Origin: Bacteroidaceae bacterium HV4-6-C5C | GTDB lineage: Bacteria; Bacteroidota; Bacteroidia; Bacteroidales; Bacteroidaceae | DNA: 64,000 bases | NCBI GenBank assembly: GCA_007896885.1 | Contig: VOIU01000012.1 | Span: forward strand, 1-64,000 | Reading direction: 5' to 3' | In this document: positions 1-9,206 of the stretch, piece by piece | How positions within the stretch are numbered: position 1 is the stretch's first letter | How the letters are laid out: the number at the start of each line of letters is the position of its first letter | Made by a program: the position numbers and the translations under genes | Notes under the pieces: model-generated | What the model was told of the DNA's origin: nothing | Databases searched by the model: none | The model's input: the letters and a program-made list of their open reading frames with translations, nothing else

Positions 1-378
1 AAAAAAGAAACAGCATGGACTAACTCTCAAAGCAAACGTGCGGCTATTTTGTTTAGAGAATACCCGGATATCAAAAAAGCATATTATTTAAGTATGCGCT
101 TAGGACTTATTTATCATCACTCCATACATGCTGATGTGGCATTGACCAAACTGGCTCGTTGGTACGAGGAGGTGGACAAATCAGGATTTCTATCCTTTGG
201 CACAGTGGGAAGAACCATACAAACACATTACCTGAGAATCGTAGCCTTCTTCAAGAATCGTGCAACGAATGCGGCCAGCGAATCTTTTAATGCAAAAATT
301 AAGCAATTCAGAGCACTACTCAGAGGAGTCAGGGATGTGTCCTTCTTCTTATTCAGATTATCGAAAATTTATGCTTAA
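1..378 (+). CDS. ISAon1/ISL3-like transposase, C-terminal part (5' end outside window)
   Basis: The frame is open from the left edge of the window to the stop at 378, giving about 125 C-terminal residues of a DDE transposase. The stretch around NAASESFNAKIKQFRALLRG is the region that carries the last catalytic glutamate in ISL3-like transposases of the ISAon1 group common in Bacteroidales. The protein ends in LSKIYA, and the deleted copy at 1014-1290 ends in the matching LTKIYA, which ties the two elements together. The terminal inverted repeat follows directly at about 381-410. Whether the upstream catalytic residues are intact cannot be judged because the gene begins outside the window. Confidence 0.85.
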   Translation, partial: KKETAWTNSQSKRAAILFREYPDIKKAYYLSMRLGLIYHHSIHADVALTKLARWYEEVDKSGFLSFGTVGRTIQTHYLRIVAFFKNRATNAASESFNAKIKQFRALLRGVRDVSFFLFRLSKIYA

Positions 379-410
379 AATCGTAATCCCTCAGAATTTC
401 GGTATGATCC
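1..410 (+). mobile_element. Right end of an ISAon1-like insertion sequence
   Basis: The transposase 3' end is followed by a terminal repeat at about 386-410. Its reverse complement begins GGATCATACCGAAATTCTGA, which closely matches the left end of the second element at 1014-1038. The element ends at about 410, and host coding sequence for a LytTR regulator continues straight after it. The left end lies outside the window, so target duplication cannot be checked. Confidence 0.8.
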
Positions 411-922
411 ATCTTATGCAGGCATTCGATACGAATGCCATCAGTTATCTACTGAAGCCTATCGATCGGGAACAAATTAATGCTGCACTGGATAAATATA
501 GCTCCATGCAAGAAGTGTTTCAGGCAAAAACTCCTCTAGAAAAGATGGGAACGCTTATTTCACAACTCAACTATCAATATAAAAGCTCATTATTGATAAA
601 TTACGGCGACAAGATCATTCCCATCAAAATAGAAAATATAGCCTGCTTTTATTGGGAAGAAACCCGTTTACTGATTATCACCGGAAATAACCAACAGTTT
701 TACTATAATTCTTCTTTGGATGAAATTCAGAAGCAATTAAATCCGGATCTTTTCTATAGGGGCAATCGTCAATTTATTATAAACCGAACTTTTGTGACCG
801 GAGCAGAACGTTACTTCACACGCAGATTGATTGCAAAACTTTCGGTGGATACTCCGGAAAAAATCATAATCAGTAAAGAGAAATCATCCGCTTTCTTGGA
901 ATGGCTAAGTAACCAATCATAG
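411..922 (+). pseudogene. LytTR-family response regulator, 5'-truncated by the insertion sequence
   Basis: The coding frame resumes at the boundary of the insertion sequence with AFDTNAISYLLKPIDREQ. This is the end of a response-regulator receiver domain, where the conserved lysine of the LKP motif sits. A linker and then a LytTR DNA-binding domain follow (from about SSLLINYGDKIIPIKIENI to GNRQFIINRTFV). The first part of the receiver domain, including the phosphorylated aspartate, is absent from this side of the element. An open frame begins inside the transposase region (260) and runs through into this sequence, but it is a fusion read in another frame of the transposase and is unlikely to be a working regulator. 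The partner histidine kinase is not visible. Confidence 0.8.
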
Positions 923-1013
923 AATTATGGACAGTGCCAGGGCGATCTACAAAACTCACCTTCGACGTATCCTCGAAGAGCATGCCGTTGATGATGTACC
1001 TTCAGCTAATTGG
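923..1013. other. Short unassigned segment between two insertion-sequence remnants
   Basis: These 91 bases lie between the regulator stop and the left end of the deleted element. A plus-strand reading from an ATG at 927 gives MDSARAIYKTHLRRILEEHA and stops just inside the element. The minus strand also has an open stretch. Neither is recognisable. It is probably a fragment of a gene broken by the second insertion. Confidence 0.4.
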
Positions 1014-1290
1014 GGATCATACTGAAATCCTGAGGGGTATTGATGTTAAAATTCTATCTTTGCATTAAAAAGAAGATATGAATTACGACAACTTACTTCG
1101 TTTTATCTTTCCTGATGGCATGTTTGATTACTTCGAGATGGTTGGCTTCAATGAGCTTTTAGATAAGGTTGAAATCTATTTTGAATAGATACCGAGCAAC
1201 TTGAATCGCAGCATTATGAACCACCTTCTTATCCAGACTCACTAAAATTTATGCTTAAAAAATGAATCCTTCAGCTTTTCGGTATGATCT
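1014..1290 (+). mobile_element. 277-bp internally deleted ISAon1-like element
   Basis: The left end begins at 1014 (GGATCATACTGAAATCCTGA) and the right end finishes at about 1290 (TTCGGTATGATCT), forming imperfect inverted repeats that also match the right end at 386-410. Between them are only the beginning of the upstream open reading frame of such elements (from 1078) and the last codons of the transposase (LTKIYA, then stop, at about 1239-1259). The middle has been lost. It could be mobilised only by a transposase supplied in trans. Confidence 0.75.
1078..1188 (+). pseudogene. Truncated N-terminal ORF of ISAon1-type element
   Basis: A 36-codon frame starts MNYDNLLRFIFPDGMFDYFE and stops at 1188. 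It resembles the small ISAon1-type 'transposase N-terminal region' protein encoded ahead of the main transposase. The -7-like sequence TATCTTTG at 1055-1062 stands just upstream and is probably the element's own promoter. The rest of the frame is missing, so no product of value is expected. Confidence 0.6.
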
Positions 1291-1315
1291 CTTAAGTTTC
1301 GTACATAGCAAGCAC

Positions 1316-1351
1316 AAAAAAGCCTACAAATTATTAATTTGTAGGCTTTTA
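1316..1351. terminator. Bidirectional hairpin terminator after tRNA-Ser
   Basis: Perfect 12-bp arms at 1321-1332 and 1336-1347 surround a 3-nt loop, flanked by A on the left and T on the right. On the minus strand it lies 15 nt beyond the tRNA 3' end and is followed by a T run, so it should end the tRNA transcript. Confidence 0.8.
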
Positions 1352-1365
1352 TTTAAAATTCTTAG

Positions 1366-1450
1366 CGGAGAGATAGGGATTCGAACCCCAGGAACCTTTC
1401 AGTTCAACGGTTTTCAAGACCGCCGCAATCGACCACTCTGCCATCTCTCC
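1366..1450 (-). tRNA. tRNA-Ser (anticodon UGA)
   Basis: The reverse complement folds as a class II tRNA of 85 nt. The acceptor stem pairs GGAGAGA with TCTCTCC and carries discriminator G. The anticodon loop CTTGAAA gives anticodon UGA. There is a long variable arm as expected for serine, and a GGTTCGAATCC T-loop. The 3' CCA is not encoded. It is nearly identical to the tRNA at 28664-28748 apart from substitutions in the acceptor, variable and T arms. Confidence 0.95.
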
Positions 1451-1487
1451 TTGCTTATTTCGTAAGCGCTCTTCGTTAAGAGTGGTG

Positions 1488-1518
1488 CAAAAGTACAACT
1501 CTTTTTTAATTCTGCAAA
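1488..1518 (-). promoter_or_regulatory. Promoter of tRNA-Ser (UGA)
   Basis: On the minus strand TTTG (1515-1518) is separated by 19 nt from TACTTTTG (1488-1495). This is an exact match to the Bacteroidales -33/-7 consensus. It lies about 38 nt upstream of the tRNA 5' end at 1450. Confidence 0.75.
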
Positions 1519-1674
1519 TAGTTTGCTAAAAAAACCTGCATCCTATTTATCCTTTTTTCCCTTGAGCCATCTACCTATATCTCGATTAATTACTATATAC
1601 CTATAATTTGCTATTTTGACATTGCAAAATCGATATTTTCTATAAAGTATAACGGCGGAATGAGAAAATCGTTG

Positions 1675-1682
1675 TAGCTTTG
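1675..1682 (+). promoter_or_regulatory. pflB: Probable -7 element of pflB
   Basis: TAGCTTTG matches TAnnTTTG and lies 46 nt before the pflB start, a usual distance. No good -33 TTTG is present at the expected spacing, so the promoter may need an activator. No recognisable anaerobic operator was found. Confidence 0.5.
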
Positions 1683-1728
1683 CAGCCTCTAAGGATAACA
1701 GTTAATTTATATCTAAACAAAACCTCTT

Positions 1729-3957
1729 ATGGAACTTAATAAAAACTTTATTGACGGAATTTGGAGCAAAGAGATCAATGTTGGTGATTTTGTAAGGTTA
1801 AACATCACTCCTTATACAGGAGACGCTTCTTTTCTGCAAGGTGCAACAGAACGCACCAAACGCATTTGGGAGCTTTGCCTGAAGGCTCTTGAGGAAGAAA
1901 GAAACAATAATGGTGTTCGCGCTCTCGATTCTCACACAGTATCTACTATCACTTCACACAAAGCCGGGTATATCGATAAGGAAAATGAACTTATTGTTGG
2001 CTTGCAGACAGATGAATTGTTAAAACGTGCGATCAAGCCGTTCGGTGGAATCAACGTTGTAGCTAAAGCGTGTCATGAAAATGGCGTAGAGGTAGATGAA
2101 AAAGTAAAAGATATCTTCACCCATTATCGCAAGACTCATAACGACGGGGTATTCGATGTATACACCGATGAAATCCGTTCATTCCGTTCTCTCGGCTTCT
2201 TGACCGGTCTGCCGGATAATTACGCACGTGGTCGTATAATAGGTGACTACCGCCGTTTGGCCTTATACGGTGTAGATTATCTTATCGAAACTAAGCTAAG
2301 TGATCTTCATAATTTAACCGGACCTATGACTGAAGCACGCATTCGTTTGCGCGAAGAAGTTGCTGAACAAATCAAGGCTTTGAAAGAAATCAAAGTCATG
2401 GGAGAATATTATGGTCTGGAACTTGGTCGCCCTGCTACTTCGGCACAAGAGGCTACTCAATGGGTGTATATGGCTTATCTAGCTGCCGTAAAAGAGCAGG
2501 ACGGAGCTGCAATGTCATTGGGTAATGTTTCTTCGTTCCTTGATATTTATATTGAATATGACTTGGCTCACGGCAATATTGACGAAGCATTTGCTCAGGA
2601 ATTGATTGACCAATTCGTCATTAAATTACGCATGGTACGCCACCTGCGTATGCAGTCATACAACGATATCTTCGCCGGTGACCCGACTTGGGTGACTGAA
2701 GCTATCGGTGGTCGCTTCAACGACGGACGTTCAAAGGTGACAAAGACTTCTTTCCGCTTCTTACAGACTCTTTATAATCTTGGTGCTTCTCCCGAACCGA
2801 ATATGACGGTACTTTGGAGTCCTGAATTACCGGAAGGTTTCAAAGCATTCTGCGCACAAGTTTCTATCGACACCAGCTCTATACAGTACGAGAATGATGA
2901 TTTGATGCGTGAAGTACGCACTTGCGATGATTATGGTATTGCTTGTTGTGTATCTTATCAGGCTATCGGTAAACAGATTCAATTCTTCGGCGCACGTGCC
3001 AACTTGGCAAAGGCCTTATTGCTGGCTATAAACGGTGGCCGTTGTGAAAACACCGGCACGGTAATGGTCAAGGATATTCCTGTGTTAAGCTGTGACTCGC
3101 TGAAGTTTGAAGAGGTAATGGCTAATTACAAGAAAGTATTGAAGCAGATTGCCCGCGTATACAACGAAGCAATGAACATCATTCATTATATGCACGATAA
3201 GTACTACTACGAAAAAGCGCAGATGGCTCTTATCGACACCGATCCTCATATCAATCTGGCGTATGGTGTAGCTGGACTCTCCATCGCACTCGACTCTCTC
3301 TCAGCCATAAAATATGCGAAGGTTACGGCAAAACGCAACGACATCGGTCTGACCGAAGGTTTCGATATTGAAGGTGAATTCCCTTGCTTCGGTAATAATG
3401 ACGACCGTGTAGATCACCTTGGTGTGGATTTGGTATACTATTTCAGCGAAGAGTTGAAGAAGCTTCCTATTTACAAGAATGCACAGCCAACTTTATCCTT
3501 GCTAACTATTACGTCCAACGTAATGTATGGTAAGAAGACCGGAGCTACTCCAGACGGACGCGCTAAAGGTGTTGCTTTTGCCCCGGGTGCCAACCCTATG
3601 CATGGACGCGACAAAAATGGAGCTATCGCTTCGTTAAGTTCGGTTGCCAAGCTTCGCTACCGTGACTCGCAAGATGGTATTAGTAATACATTCTCTATCG
3701 TTCCGAAATCATTGGGCCCAACACAGGAAGATCGCATAGACAACCTTGTGACCATGATGGATGGTTATTTCACTAAGGGCGCTCATCATCTGAATGTAAA
3801 CGTACTCAATCGTGAAATGCTTGAAGATGCCATGGAACACCCGGAGAACTATCCACAATTGACAATCCGCGTTTCGGGTTATGCAGTTAACTTCGTCAAA
3901 TTGAGCCGTGAGCATCAATTGGAAGTTATCAGTCGTAGCTTCCATGAGCGGATGTAA
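1729..3957 (+). CDS. pflB: Formate C-acetyltransferase (pyruvate formate-lyase)
   Basis: This 742-residue cytoplasmic glycyl-radical enzyme converts pyruvate and CoA to acetyl-CoA and formate during anaerobic growth. The two adjacent active-site cysteines are seen in [10 protein letters not shown] (Cys406-Cys407). The glycyl-radical loop RVSGYAVNF lies 26 residues from the C-terminus with the radical Gly at 717, the arrangement of genuine PFL. The length equals that of the well-studied enterobacterial enzymes. The activase gene follows after 16 nt, so both are read from one transcript. The radical makes the protein oxygen-sensitive, consistent with a strict anaerobe. Confidence 0.97.
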   Translation: MELNKNFIDGIWSKEINVGDFVRLNITPYTGDASFLQGATERTKRIWELCLKALEEERNNNGVRALDSHTVSTITSHKAGYIDKENELIVGLQTDELLKRAIKPFGGINVVAKACHENGVEVDEKVKDIFTHYRKTHNDGVFDVYTDEIRSFRSLGFLTGLPDNYARGRIIGDYRRLALYGVDYLIETKLSDLHNLTGPMTEARIRLREEVAEQIKALKEIKVMGEYYGLELGRPATSAQEATQWVYMAYLAAVKEQDGAAMSLGNVSSFLDIYIEYDLAHGNIDEAFAQELIDQFVIKLRMVRHLRMQSYNDIFAGDPTWVTEAIGGRFNDGRSKVTKTSFRFLQTLYNLGASPEPNMTVLWSPELPEGFKAFCAQVSIDTSSIQYENDDLMREVRTCDDYGIACCVSYQAIGKQIQFFGARANLAKALLLAINGGRCENTGTVMVKDIPVLSCDSLKFEEVMANYKKVLKQIARVYNEAMNIIHYMHDKYYYEKAQMALIDTDPHINLAYGVAGLSIALDSLSAIKYAKVTAKRNDIGLTEGFDIEGEFPCFGNNDDRVDHLGVDLVYYFSEELKKLPIYKNAQPTLSLLTITSNVMYGKKTGATPDGRAKGVAFAPGANPMHGRDKNGAIASLSSVAKLRYRDSQDGISNTFSIVPKSLGPTQEDRIDNLVTMMDGYFTKGAHHLNVNVLNREMLEDAMEHPENYPQLTIRVSGYAVNFVKLSREHQLEVISRSFHERM

Positions 3958-3973
3958 TAGTAGAATTGGCGGT

Positions 3974-4699
3974 ATGATTAGTGTACATTCTTACGAAAGC
4001 ATGGGTACGTTTGACGGACCCGGATTACGTTTGGTGGTTTTTCTCCAAGGGTGTATGTTTCGTTGTCTCTATTGCGCAAACCCGGATACTCTTGAGAGAA
4101 CAGGGGGGAAACTCACCTCGCCGGAGGAAATTCTTGAAATGGCAGTCAGCCAAAAGGCTTTCTTCGGGAAAAAAGGGGGAATTACTTTCTCCGGTGGTGA
4201 ACCTACTTTACAGGCTGAAGAGCTTATCCCACTGTTCCAGCAGTTGAAGGACAACGGTATACATATATGTTTGGACACAAATGGAAGCGTCTGGAATGAA
4301 CACGTGGAGAAATTGCTAAGCCTGACCGACCTGGTTCTGTTGGACATCAAGCAATTTAATCCTGATCGTCACCGTAAATTGACCGGATGTAGTAATGAAC
4401 AGACTCTACGAACTGCCGCTTGGCTCAACGCACACAATCGCCCAATGTGGATACGATATGTACTTGTGCCGGGATACAGTGACTTTGAAAAAGACATCCG
4501 TGATCTGGGCAAGCAGTTGGGGAATTATTCGTCTGTACAACGCATCGAGATTCTACCTTACCACAAGTTGGGAGTACACAAATATGAGGCTATGGGCATG
4601 GAGTATCAATTAAAGGAGGTAAAAGAAAATACTCCCGGGCAATTGGCTTCTGCACAGAAGTTGTTCGAAGAATACTTCACGACTGTAGTAACAAATTAA
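3974..4699 (+). CDS. pflA: Pyruvate formate-lyase activating enzyme (radical SAM)
   Basis: This radical S-adenosylmethionine enzyme installs the glycyl radical on PflB. The cluster-binding CxxxCxxC motif is CMFRCLYC (Cys27, Cys31, Cys34), followed by the GGE motif in TFSGGEPTLQ. The protein has 241 residues from the ATG at 3974. A longer frame begins at 3908 inside pflB, but the residues it adds lie outside the family alignment and overlap the pflB coding end. The 16-nt gap from pflB and the pairing of the products support an operon. No ferredoxin-like insert is visible, so it is the short PflA type. Confidence 0.95.
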   Translation: MISVHSYESMGTFDGPGLRLVVFLQGCMFRCLYCANPDTLERTGGKLTSPEEILEMAVSQKAFFGKKGGITFSGGEPTLQAEELIPLFQQLKDNGIHICLDTNGSVWNEHVEKLLSLTDLVLLDIKQFNPDRHRKLTGCSNEQTLRTAAWLNAHNRPMWIRYVLVPGYSDFEKDIRDLGKQLGNYSSVQRIEILPYHKLGVHKYEAMGMEYQLKEVKENTPGQLASAQKLFEEYFTTVVTN

Positions 4700-4763
4700 A
4701 TAAAAATATCACTCTGCAAAAGTAAAGATGCAACGTTGCTGAAACCAAAAGAAAGACATAACA

Positions 4764-4797
4764 CTAAGTCTGGAAACTCAAAAATATCCAGACTTAG
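4764..4797. terminator. Hairpin between pflA and GH18 gene (convergent)
   Basis: Arms at 4764-4774 (CTAAGTCTGGA) and 4787-4797 (TCCAGACTTAG) are perfectly complementary over 11 bp with a 12-nt loop. No strong T run follows on either strand. It lies between two convergent genes and could serve both. Confidence 0.6.
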
Positions 4798-4835
4798 AAA
4801 TTGAAAATTTATTAAAAACATGTGTTAAGTTATTT

Positions 4836-5954
4836 TCATTTCTTCATTATGGCATTCCATACTGCCTTACTCAGCGTACGTGAATTATCGTCTGCATCAT
4901 AATCCCAGTACATCATACCTGCCATGCCTTTGCCCAACAGCCAGCCCCCTTTAATAGCAATACTACGTTCGTTGTCATAACCGGCATAATACGCGCCTTT
5001 ATAGGTTACGTAAGGTACGGATGCTGCGTCATCCCAATTGTCAATCTTATATTGTTGGGGGTCGAGCGTTATGATATTTTTGTAATTGATAGACAATGGG
5101 GTGGACGCGAACGAATGACGCCCATAGAACGGAATACCCAATACCAATTTTCCAGCGGGCATGCCTGCATTTAAATATGCTTGCACGGCACGAGTACAGT
5201 CGGAGGTGGCAGAAGGATCGCTTAATGCCGATTGATGACGGGGGGCTTCATCGAGGTCATAAGTCATGATGTTGACAAAGTCTACATAGGGGGCTACAGC
5301 AGCAATATCAATGTAGCGGCTACCGCCGATTACAGTTTTTACATTCTCACAATATCCGGCATAAGTCAGCAGATAGCTGTTGCCTAGTGTCTGGCGTAGC
5401 TGTTGCATCAGCAGCACGTGGTTTTCTACGTCGACCGTTACATCATAGGCACCTGCATCGCCACTCCACGAGAGTCCGGGAAACTCCCAATCCATATCCA
5501 CTCCGTCAATGCCCCATTTCTGTACGAAAGCTTTGCAGTCGGCAGCAAACTTTTTGCGAAAATCCTCACTTTTCGCCAACTGTGAGAAGCACCCGCCTCG
5601 CGGATCTTCTTTAGCATTAGTGAAAGAGATGCATATTTTCAGTCCGGGATGTTGCTTCTTCAAGTCAACAATCTTTTGGAAGCGTGCTTCGTCACCTTGC
5701 AGTCCCAGACCTACGTACTCTCCGCCTTCCATGTAGGGTTCGGCAAAAGCATAATTGAGATGAGTGAAATAAGCGGCATTAGGAGTGACAGTACCATAAT
5801 AGGTGGCATAAGCTAATACAATACGTCCGTCAACTCGTTCCACCAATTGATTCTCACCGGAAGGTGCTTTGATTCCCGTTTCGTAATCGTCTTTTTCGCA
5901 ACCCGCGAACAATGCGATTGCCGCCAATGCGGCAAATAAAATTCTTTTTTTCAT
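4836..5954 (-). CDS. GH18 family lipoprotein (chitinase or endo-beta-N-acetylglucosaminidase)
   Basis: A lipoprotein signal with cysteine at residue 19 (LFAGC) points to export, and in this locus probably to surface display. The catalytic GH18 motif DGVDMDWE lies at residues 150-157, with Glu157 as the general acid and the preceding aspartates intact. The fold continues to MMYWDYDADD near the C-terminus. GH18 enzymes cleave beta-1,4 bonds next to N-acetylglucosamine through substrate-assisted catalysis, in chitin or in the chitobiose core of N-glycans. At 372 residues it is a single-domain enzyme with no separate binding module. It is the last gene of the SusC/SusD locus. Activity is supported by the motif; chitin versus N-glycan is not decided by sequence. 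Confidence 0.88.
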   Translation of the reverse strand: MKKRILFAALAAIALFAGCEKDDYETGIKAPSGENQLVERVDGRIVLAYATYYGTVTPNAAYFTHLNYAFAEPYMEGGEYVGLGLQGDEARFQKIVDLKKQHPGLKICISFTNAKEDPRGGCFSQLAKSEDFRKKFAADCKAFVQKWGIDGVDMDWEFPGLSWSGDAGAYDVTVDVENHVLLMQQLRQTLGNSYLLTYAGYCENVKTVIGGSRYIDIAAVAPYVDFVNIMTYDLDEAPRHQSALSDPSATSDCTRAVQAYLNAGMPAGKLVLGIPFYGRHSFASTPLSINYKNIITLDPQQYKIDNWDDAASVPYVTYKGAYYAGYDNERSIAIKGGWLLGKGMAGMMYWDYDADDNSRTLSKAVWNAIMKK

Positions 5955-6045
5955 GGCATTTTTCTTTTTATCAGTTATTAAAAAATTGTCTATTTATAAG
6001 TAAATTGTTCCACCTCCTTATCATAATAAAGGTGTTCCAACCTGC

Positions 6046-6390
6046 TCACCACAAACGTGCATAAAAGTGGTAAAACCAATAAGTAGCGCCGAAATTCCTA
6101 CGTATCAATTCCACGTTATCCTTGCTATGGTAAAAAAACGATAGGTAGCGCTCCTTTTCCCGGTTGGTTGATTCCAAGATATAGTAATGCGCAAGTTGTC
6201 TGCTTAAAATTGCTGAATCTCCGGACATGCCCATCAACAGGGCTTCCTGATAAACAGACGGAGAATTCTTCCCGAATACAAGATAATATAACCATTGTAT
6301 ATCTCCGGTGTTGTGTCTTGAATATACAAATAATCCCTCTCCTGCCGGCTGCATGCCGGCAAGAGTACGAGGATTATCACATATATCCAT
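6046..6390 (-). pseudogene. Small ORF, probable C-terminal remnant of a DUF6057-like membrane protein
   Basis: This 114-codon frame lies between the surface lipoprotein and the GH18 gene. It has no signal peptide or membrane segment. From memory, its pieces PAGEGLF, SPSVYQEALL and the ending FGATYWFYHFYARLW resemble segments of the periplasmic part of DUF6057 proteins of Bacteroides, but brought close together as if internally deleted. If so it is a gene remnant left in the locus. Otherwise it is a small protein of unknown role. The assignment rests on recalled motifs and is tentative. Confidence 0.4.
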
Positions 6391-6420
6391 TTATATGGCA
6401 TTCAAGTGCTTATAAATCAG

Positions 6421-7335
6421 TTATTCTTTCACTTTAAAGTACTGGTAGGTACATTCATCATCCCAATCCGATGGATTGGTAAAGTTGGACGGATGGGCGA
6501 TGAACATCTTCGTGTCAGACAACGAAATAATCCAGTATTTATACGGACTACTTCCAAGATATTGGTCTGCCGGACCACCCCATAAGACACTGCCGTAGTT
6601 ACCTACCAGCGGGGTAGTGGTAATAAGTTCACCTTGTATTTCTTGAGCTCCTTTGGTATCGTGCGTCACGGCGTAGCTACCCTCAGCCTTTGTTTGCCCG
6701 GCAGCATAGGTGACCAACTTGTCGCCATCAAATACAAAGTTCATCTCTTGGTCGGGTACGTTTCTAAGCGCAACAGTTGCCCACCAACCTGTAGCCGTAC
6801 CCTCGGGATAAGCATGCCATATTCCGTGTCCGTTGATGTAACTGAAATTTCCGGCACTGTTGGCATCTGCCACCCAAGTTTTTTTCGCAGTTTTGTCCGT
6901 CTTGTCCTTAGCTCCGGTCAAGATGCTGATAAAGGGATCAAAAACATTGGTTACTTTTACGGTAAACGTTTTGGATGTCACCACTTTCTGAGCTGACAAG
7001 CCTACGTAATAGATTCCGAACGTGCCGTTGGAACCATAAACAATGGTGTCTTGGTCAGATCCGACTATTTTATCTCCGGTAGCAGTAGCTATATGCCATA
7101 CTCCCGGTACATCCTTACGATTATTTTTTACTACGACATACTGATCACCCTCAATCTTGGTGTCCGAGTTCTGTATGGGCTGTGTCACGGACACTGCTGC
7201 ATCCAGTTCCGCTTGTGTGATAGGTGTGCCGGGATTTGCAAAATCATCCCGCAGCGAAGTGTCTTCAATGGGGTTGCAAGCATAAAGTGCCAATGCAACC
7301 GTTGCCATTGCGATATAGAATTTACTTGTTTTCAT
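6421..7335 (-). CDS. Surface lipoprotein, probable glycan-binding protein of the SusC/D locus
   Basis: The signal peptide ends in a lipobox with Cys20 (LALYAC), and charged residues soon follow. Residues of about 35-130 resemble an Ig/PKD-like segment with beta strands. The C-terminal 170 residues are rich in aromatic residues (WHAYPEGTATGWWATVAL, SPYKYWIISLSD), as in carbohydrate-binding domains. It follows susD by 32 nt, the place where SusE/SusF-type or other surface glycan-binding proteins are usual. I do not recognise a named domain. Binding of the locus substrate at the cell surface is inferred from position and composition. Confidence 0.65.
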   Translation of the reverse strand: MKTSKFYIAMATVALALYACNPIEDTSLRDDFANPGTPITQAELDAAVSVTQPIQNSDTKIEGDQYVVVKNNRKDVPGVWHIATATGDKIVGSDQDTIVYGSNGTFGIYYVGLSAQKVVTSKTFTVKVTNVFDPFISILTGAKDKTDKTAKKTWVADANSAGNFSYINGHGIWHAYPEGTATGWWATVALRNVPDQEMNFVFDGDKLVTYAAGQTKAEGSYAVTHDTKGAQEIQGELITTTPLVGNYGSVLWGGPADQYLGSSPYKYWIISLSDTKMFIAHPSNFTNPSDWDDECTYQYFKVKE

Positions 7336-7367
7336 AGTTATTTACTCTTAATGATTGATCTTTCATC

Positions 7368-9200
7368 CTACATGTGTCCCCAATCAACAAACTGTGCCGA
7401 TGGGCCCCAACCGGGATTTTGCTCCAGTACACCGTTCGATTTATCAATCTCGATTTGTGGGATATACCAATAGCCTTGTGTCTCTTTCAGACGCTTCTTA
7501 TAGTCGAAGTTTACCATTTGTTTGACTTCGCCGCCGTTTACGACTTCAAATCCGGTTTGTTTATTCAGCGCATCGCCAGCAAAATCGAGTGATGGACCCG
7601 ACCAACGAAGCAAGTCCCACCAACGAATGGACTCAAAAGCAAATTCCCAACGACGCTCTTTTTGGATATTTTCCAATGAATAACCTACGGGAGCGAGATG
7701 TGAACGGGCGCGGACCTTGTTCAGTCCTTCCGGATTTCCTTCAAGTTCGGACTGCATCAGCAGTACGTCCGCAAAACGGATGTGTATCAAGTCGGAAATG
7801 TTATTCAGCGAAGTACTGATAGCATCGGGCTTATAATCAGGATACATTACTACTCCAAATGATTGTAGGGCACCATCGCTGTTATAAGCATTGATATTGA
7901 TGTATTTTTTTTGCGAATATCCGGTATTCTCCCAATAAATCTTGTTCACGGTATAATCCGGTTCGTCCGGTGTCAACTTTTTATCCATCAATTCTGCTTT
8001 CGTATCGGGATTGTAGGCAGCATACGACCAGATGGAACCTGTAATACGCGGATCTTCCGTATAGCCGTCAGTATGGGTTTGGGTAGCGTCCCATGCTTTC
8101 CAGTCTTTCACCATTGCCGATGATACCGGACCTGCACCCCAACCCGATCCAAACGGATAAGATTGCGTGGCATCACCGGCAGCCGGCGACATATACTGGG
8201 ATATGGTATTGCTAAACCATGTATAGCTCCATCCGTTGCCTTTCAACTTATATTTGGTAGCCCATACGGTTTCCTGTGAGCTGTTACCTTCCCACCTGAG
8301 ATTATTATTGATAACGTAGGCATATTTCTTGCTCATTCCGTTATTTTCGGAAGTCTCGTTGGTATATGACCATAAGTTGCGCTGGTCGCTCACCAACTTG
8401 TAACCGGAATTTTCCACGCAGTCGTCAATCCAACTGATGACCTGCTGCTTGGTTATACTGTTTTTTTCTTCCGGTAAGGGTAGTTCTGTTTTTGCATACC
8501 GTCCGGTATAGAACAGAAATACACGTGCCAGCATAGCTTCCGCTGCATATTTTGTCACATGACCGTCCAACGTAGAATTAGCCGGATAAATTCGATTGGG
8601 AAGTAATCCAATTGCATTTTTCAAGTCGGATGCAATCAGTGCATATACTTCATCTACCGATGCTCGTGGAATATTGGTAGCTTCAGTAGTAGTACGCAGA
8701 GGTACGCCGCCAAACACTTGTACCAAATCATTATACGCATATGCACGCAAAAAATAGGTTTCACCGAAGTGCCGTTCACGCTCTCCGGTATTCCAGATTT
8801 TCACGTTGTCATAGGATGCAAGTGCAGCATTGGCACGGTTTATCATCTTGTAAAGACGCTGCCACAAGGGGGTACCGCCGTTTCCTACGCCATTGTCAAA
8901 GCCAAATAAATTCAGGTTTTTATACATCAGGAAGTTCATGGCACAGTTATCCGAGTAAGACACGTTTCCGCCAAGACAGTCGTCACCTGCTATTTGAGCT
9001 ATAAAAGTGGCAGATGATACATCCGGGCCCTCGAACAGAAGATTGGAGTAGATAGAGGTCAGCATTTCGTTGGCTTCCGCTTCGGTAGCCGGGAAATTTG
9101 ATGTTGTTTTTTCCGTCAGGTTGTCGGTATCAAGAAAATCCTCACATCCTATGGCCAAGAAAAATATCGTAAAAGATATTATATAGATAAACTTTTTCAT
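7368..9200 (-). CDS. SusD/RagB-family outer-membrane lipoprotein
   Basis: This 610-residue lipoprotein (Cys19, LAIGCEDFLDTD) has the SusD start pattern and TPR-like helical core (ETYFLRAYAYNDLVQVFGGVPL). Its C-terminal segment, RRWEFAFESIRWWDLLRWSG, is the SusD-family hallmark. SusD proteins cap the SusC transporter and capture glycan at the surface. It starts only 6 nt after the SusC stop, so the two are made together. Many aromatic residues could contact sugar. Length is within the usual range. Confidence 0.95.
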   Translation of the reverse strand: MKKFIYIISFTIFFLAIGCEDFLDTDNLTEKTTSNFPATEAEANEMLTSIYSNLLFEGPDVSSATFIAQIAGDDCLGGNVSYSDNCAMNFLMYKNLNLFGFDNGVGNGGTPLWQRLYKMINRANAALASYDNVKIWNTGERERHFGETYFLRAYAYNDLVQVFGGVPLRTTTEATNIPRASVDEVYALIASDLKNAIGLLPNRIYPANSTLDGHVTKYAAEAMLARVFLFYTGRYAKTELPLPEEKNSITKQQVISWIDDCVENSGYKLVSDQRNLWSYTNETSENNGMSKKYAYVINNNLRWEGNSSQETVWATKYKLKGNGWSYTWFSNTISQYMSPAAGDATQSYPFGSGWGAGPVSSAMVKDWKAWDATQTHTDGYTEDPRITGSIWSYAAYNPDTKAELMDKKLTPDEPDYTVNKIYWENTGYSQKKYININAYNSDGALQSFGVVMYPDYKPDAISTSLNNISDLIHIRFADVLLMQSELEGNPEGLNKVRARSHLAPVGYSLENIQKERRWEFAFESIRWWDLLRWSGPSLDFAGDALNKQTGFEVVNGGEVKQMVNFDYKKRLKETQGYWYIPQIEIDKSNGVLEQNPGWGPSAQFVDWGHM

Positions 9201-9206
9201 AACGCC

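Noticed and set aside
260..922. An open frame of 220 codons beginning inside the transposase gene
   Set aside because: Its first 40 codons are the transposase 3' region read in another frame. Only the part after the element end encodes the LytTR regulator.
1262..1465. Plus-strand frame running across the tRNA-Ser
   Set aside because: Begins in the insertion-sequence end and reads through the terminator and tRNA; not a protein gene.
3709..3945. Minus-strand frame within pflB
   Set aside because: Shadow of a highly conserved gene in the opposite strand, with no recognisable protein.
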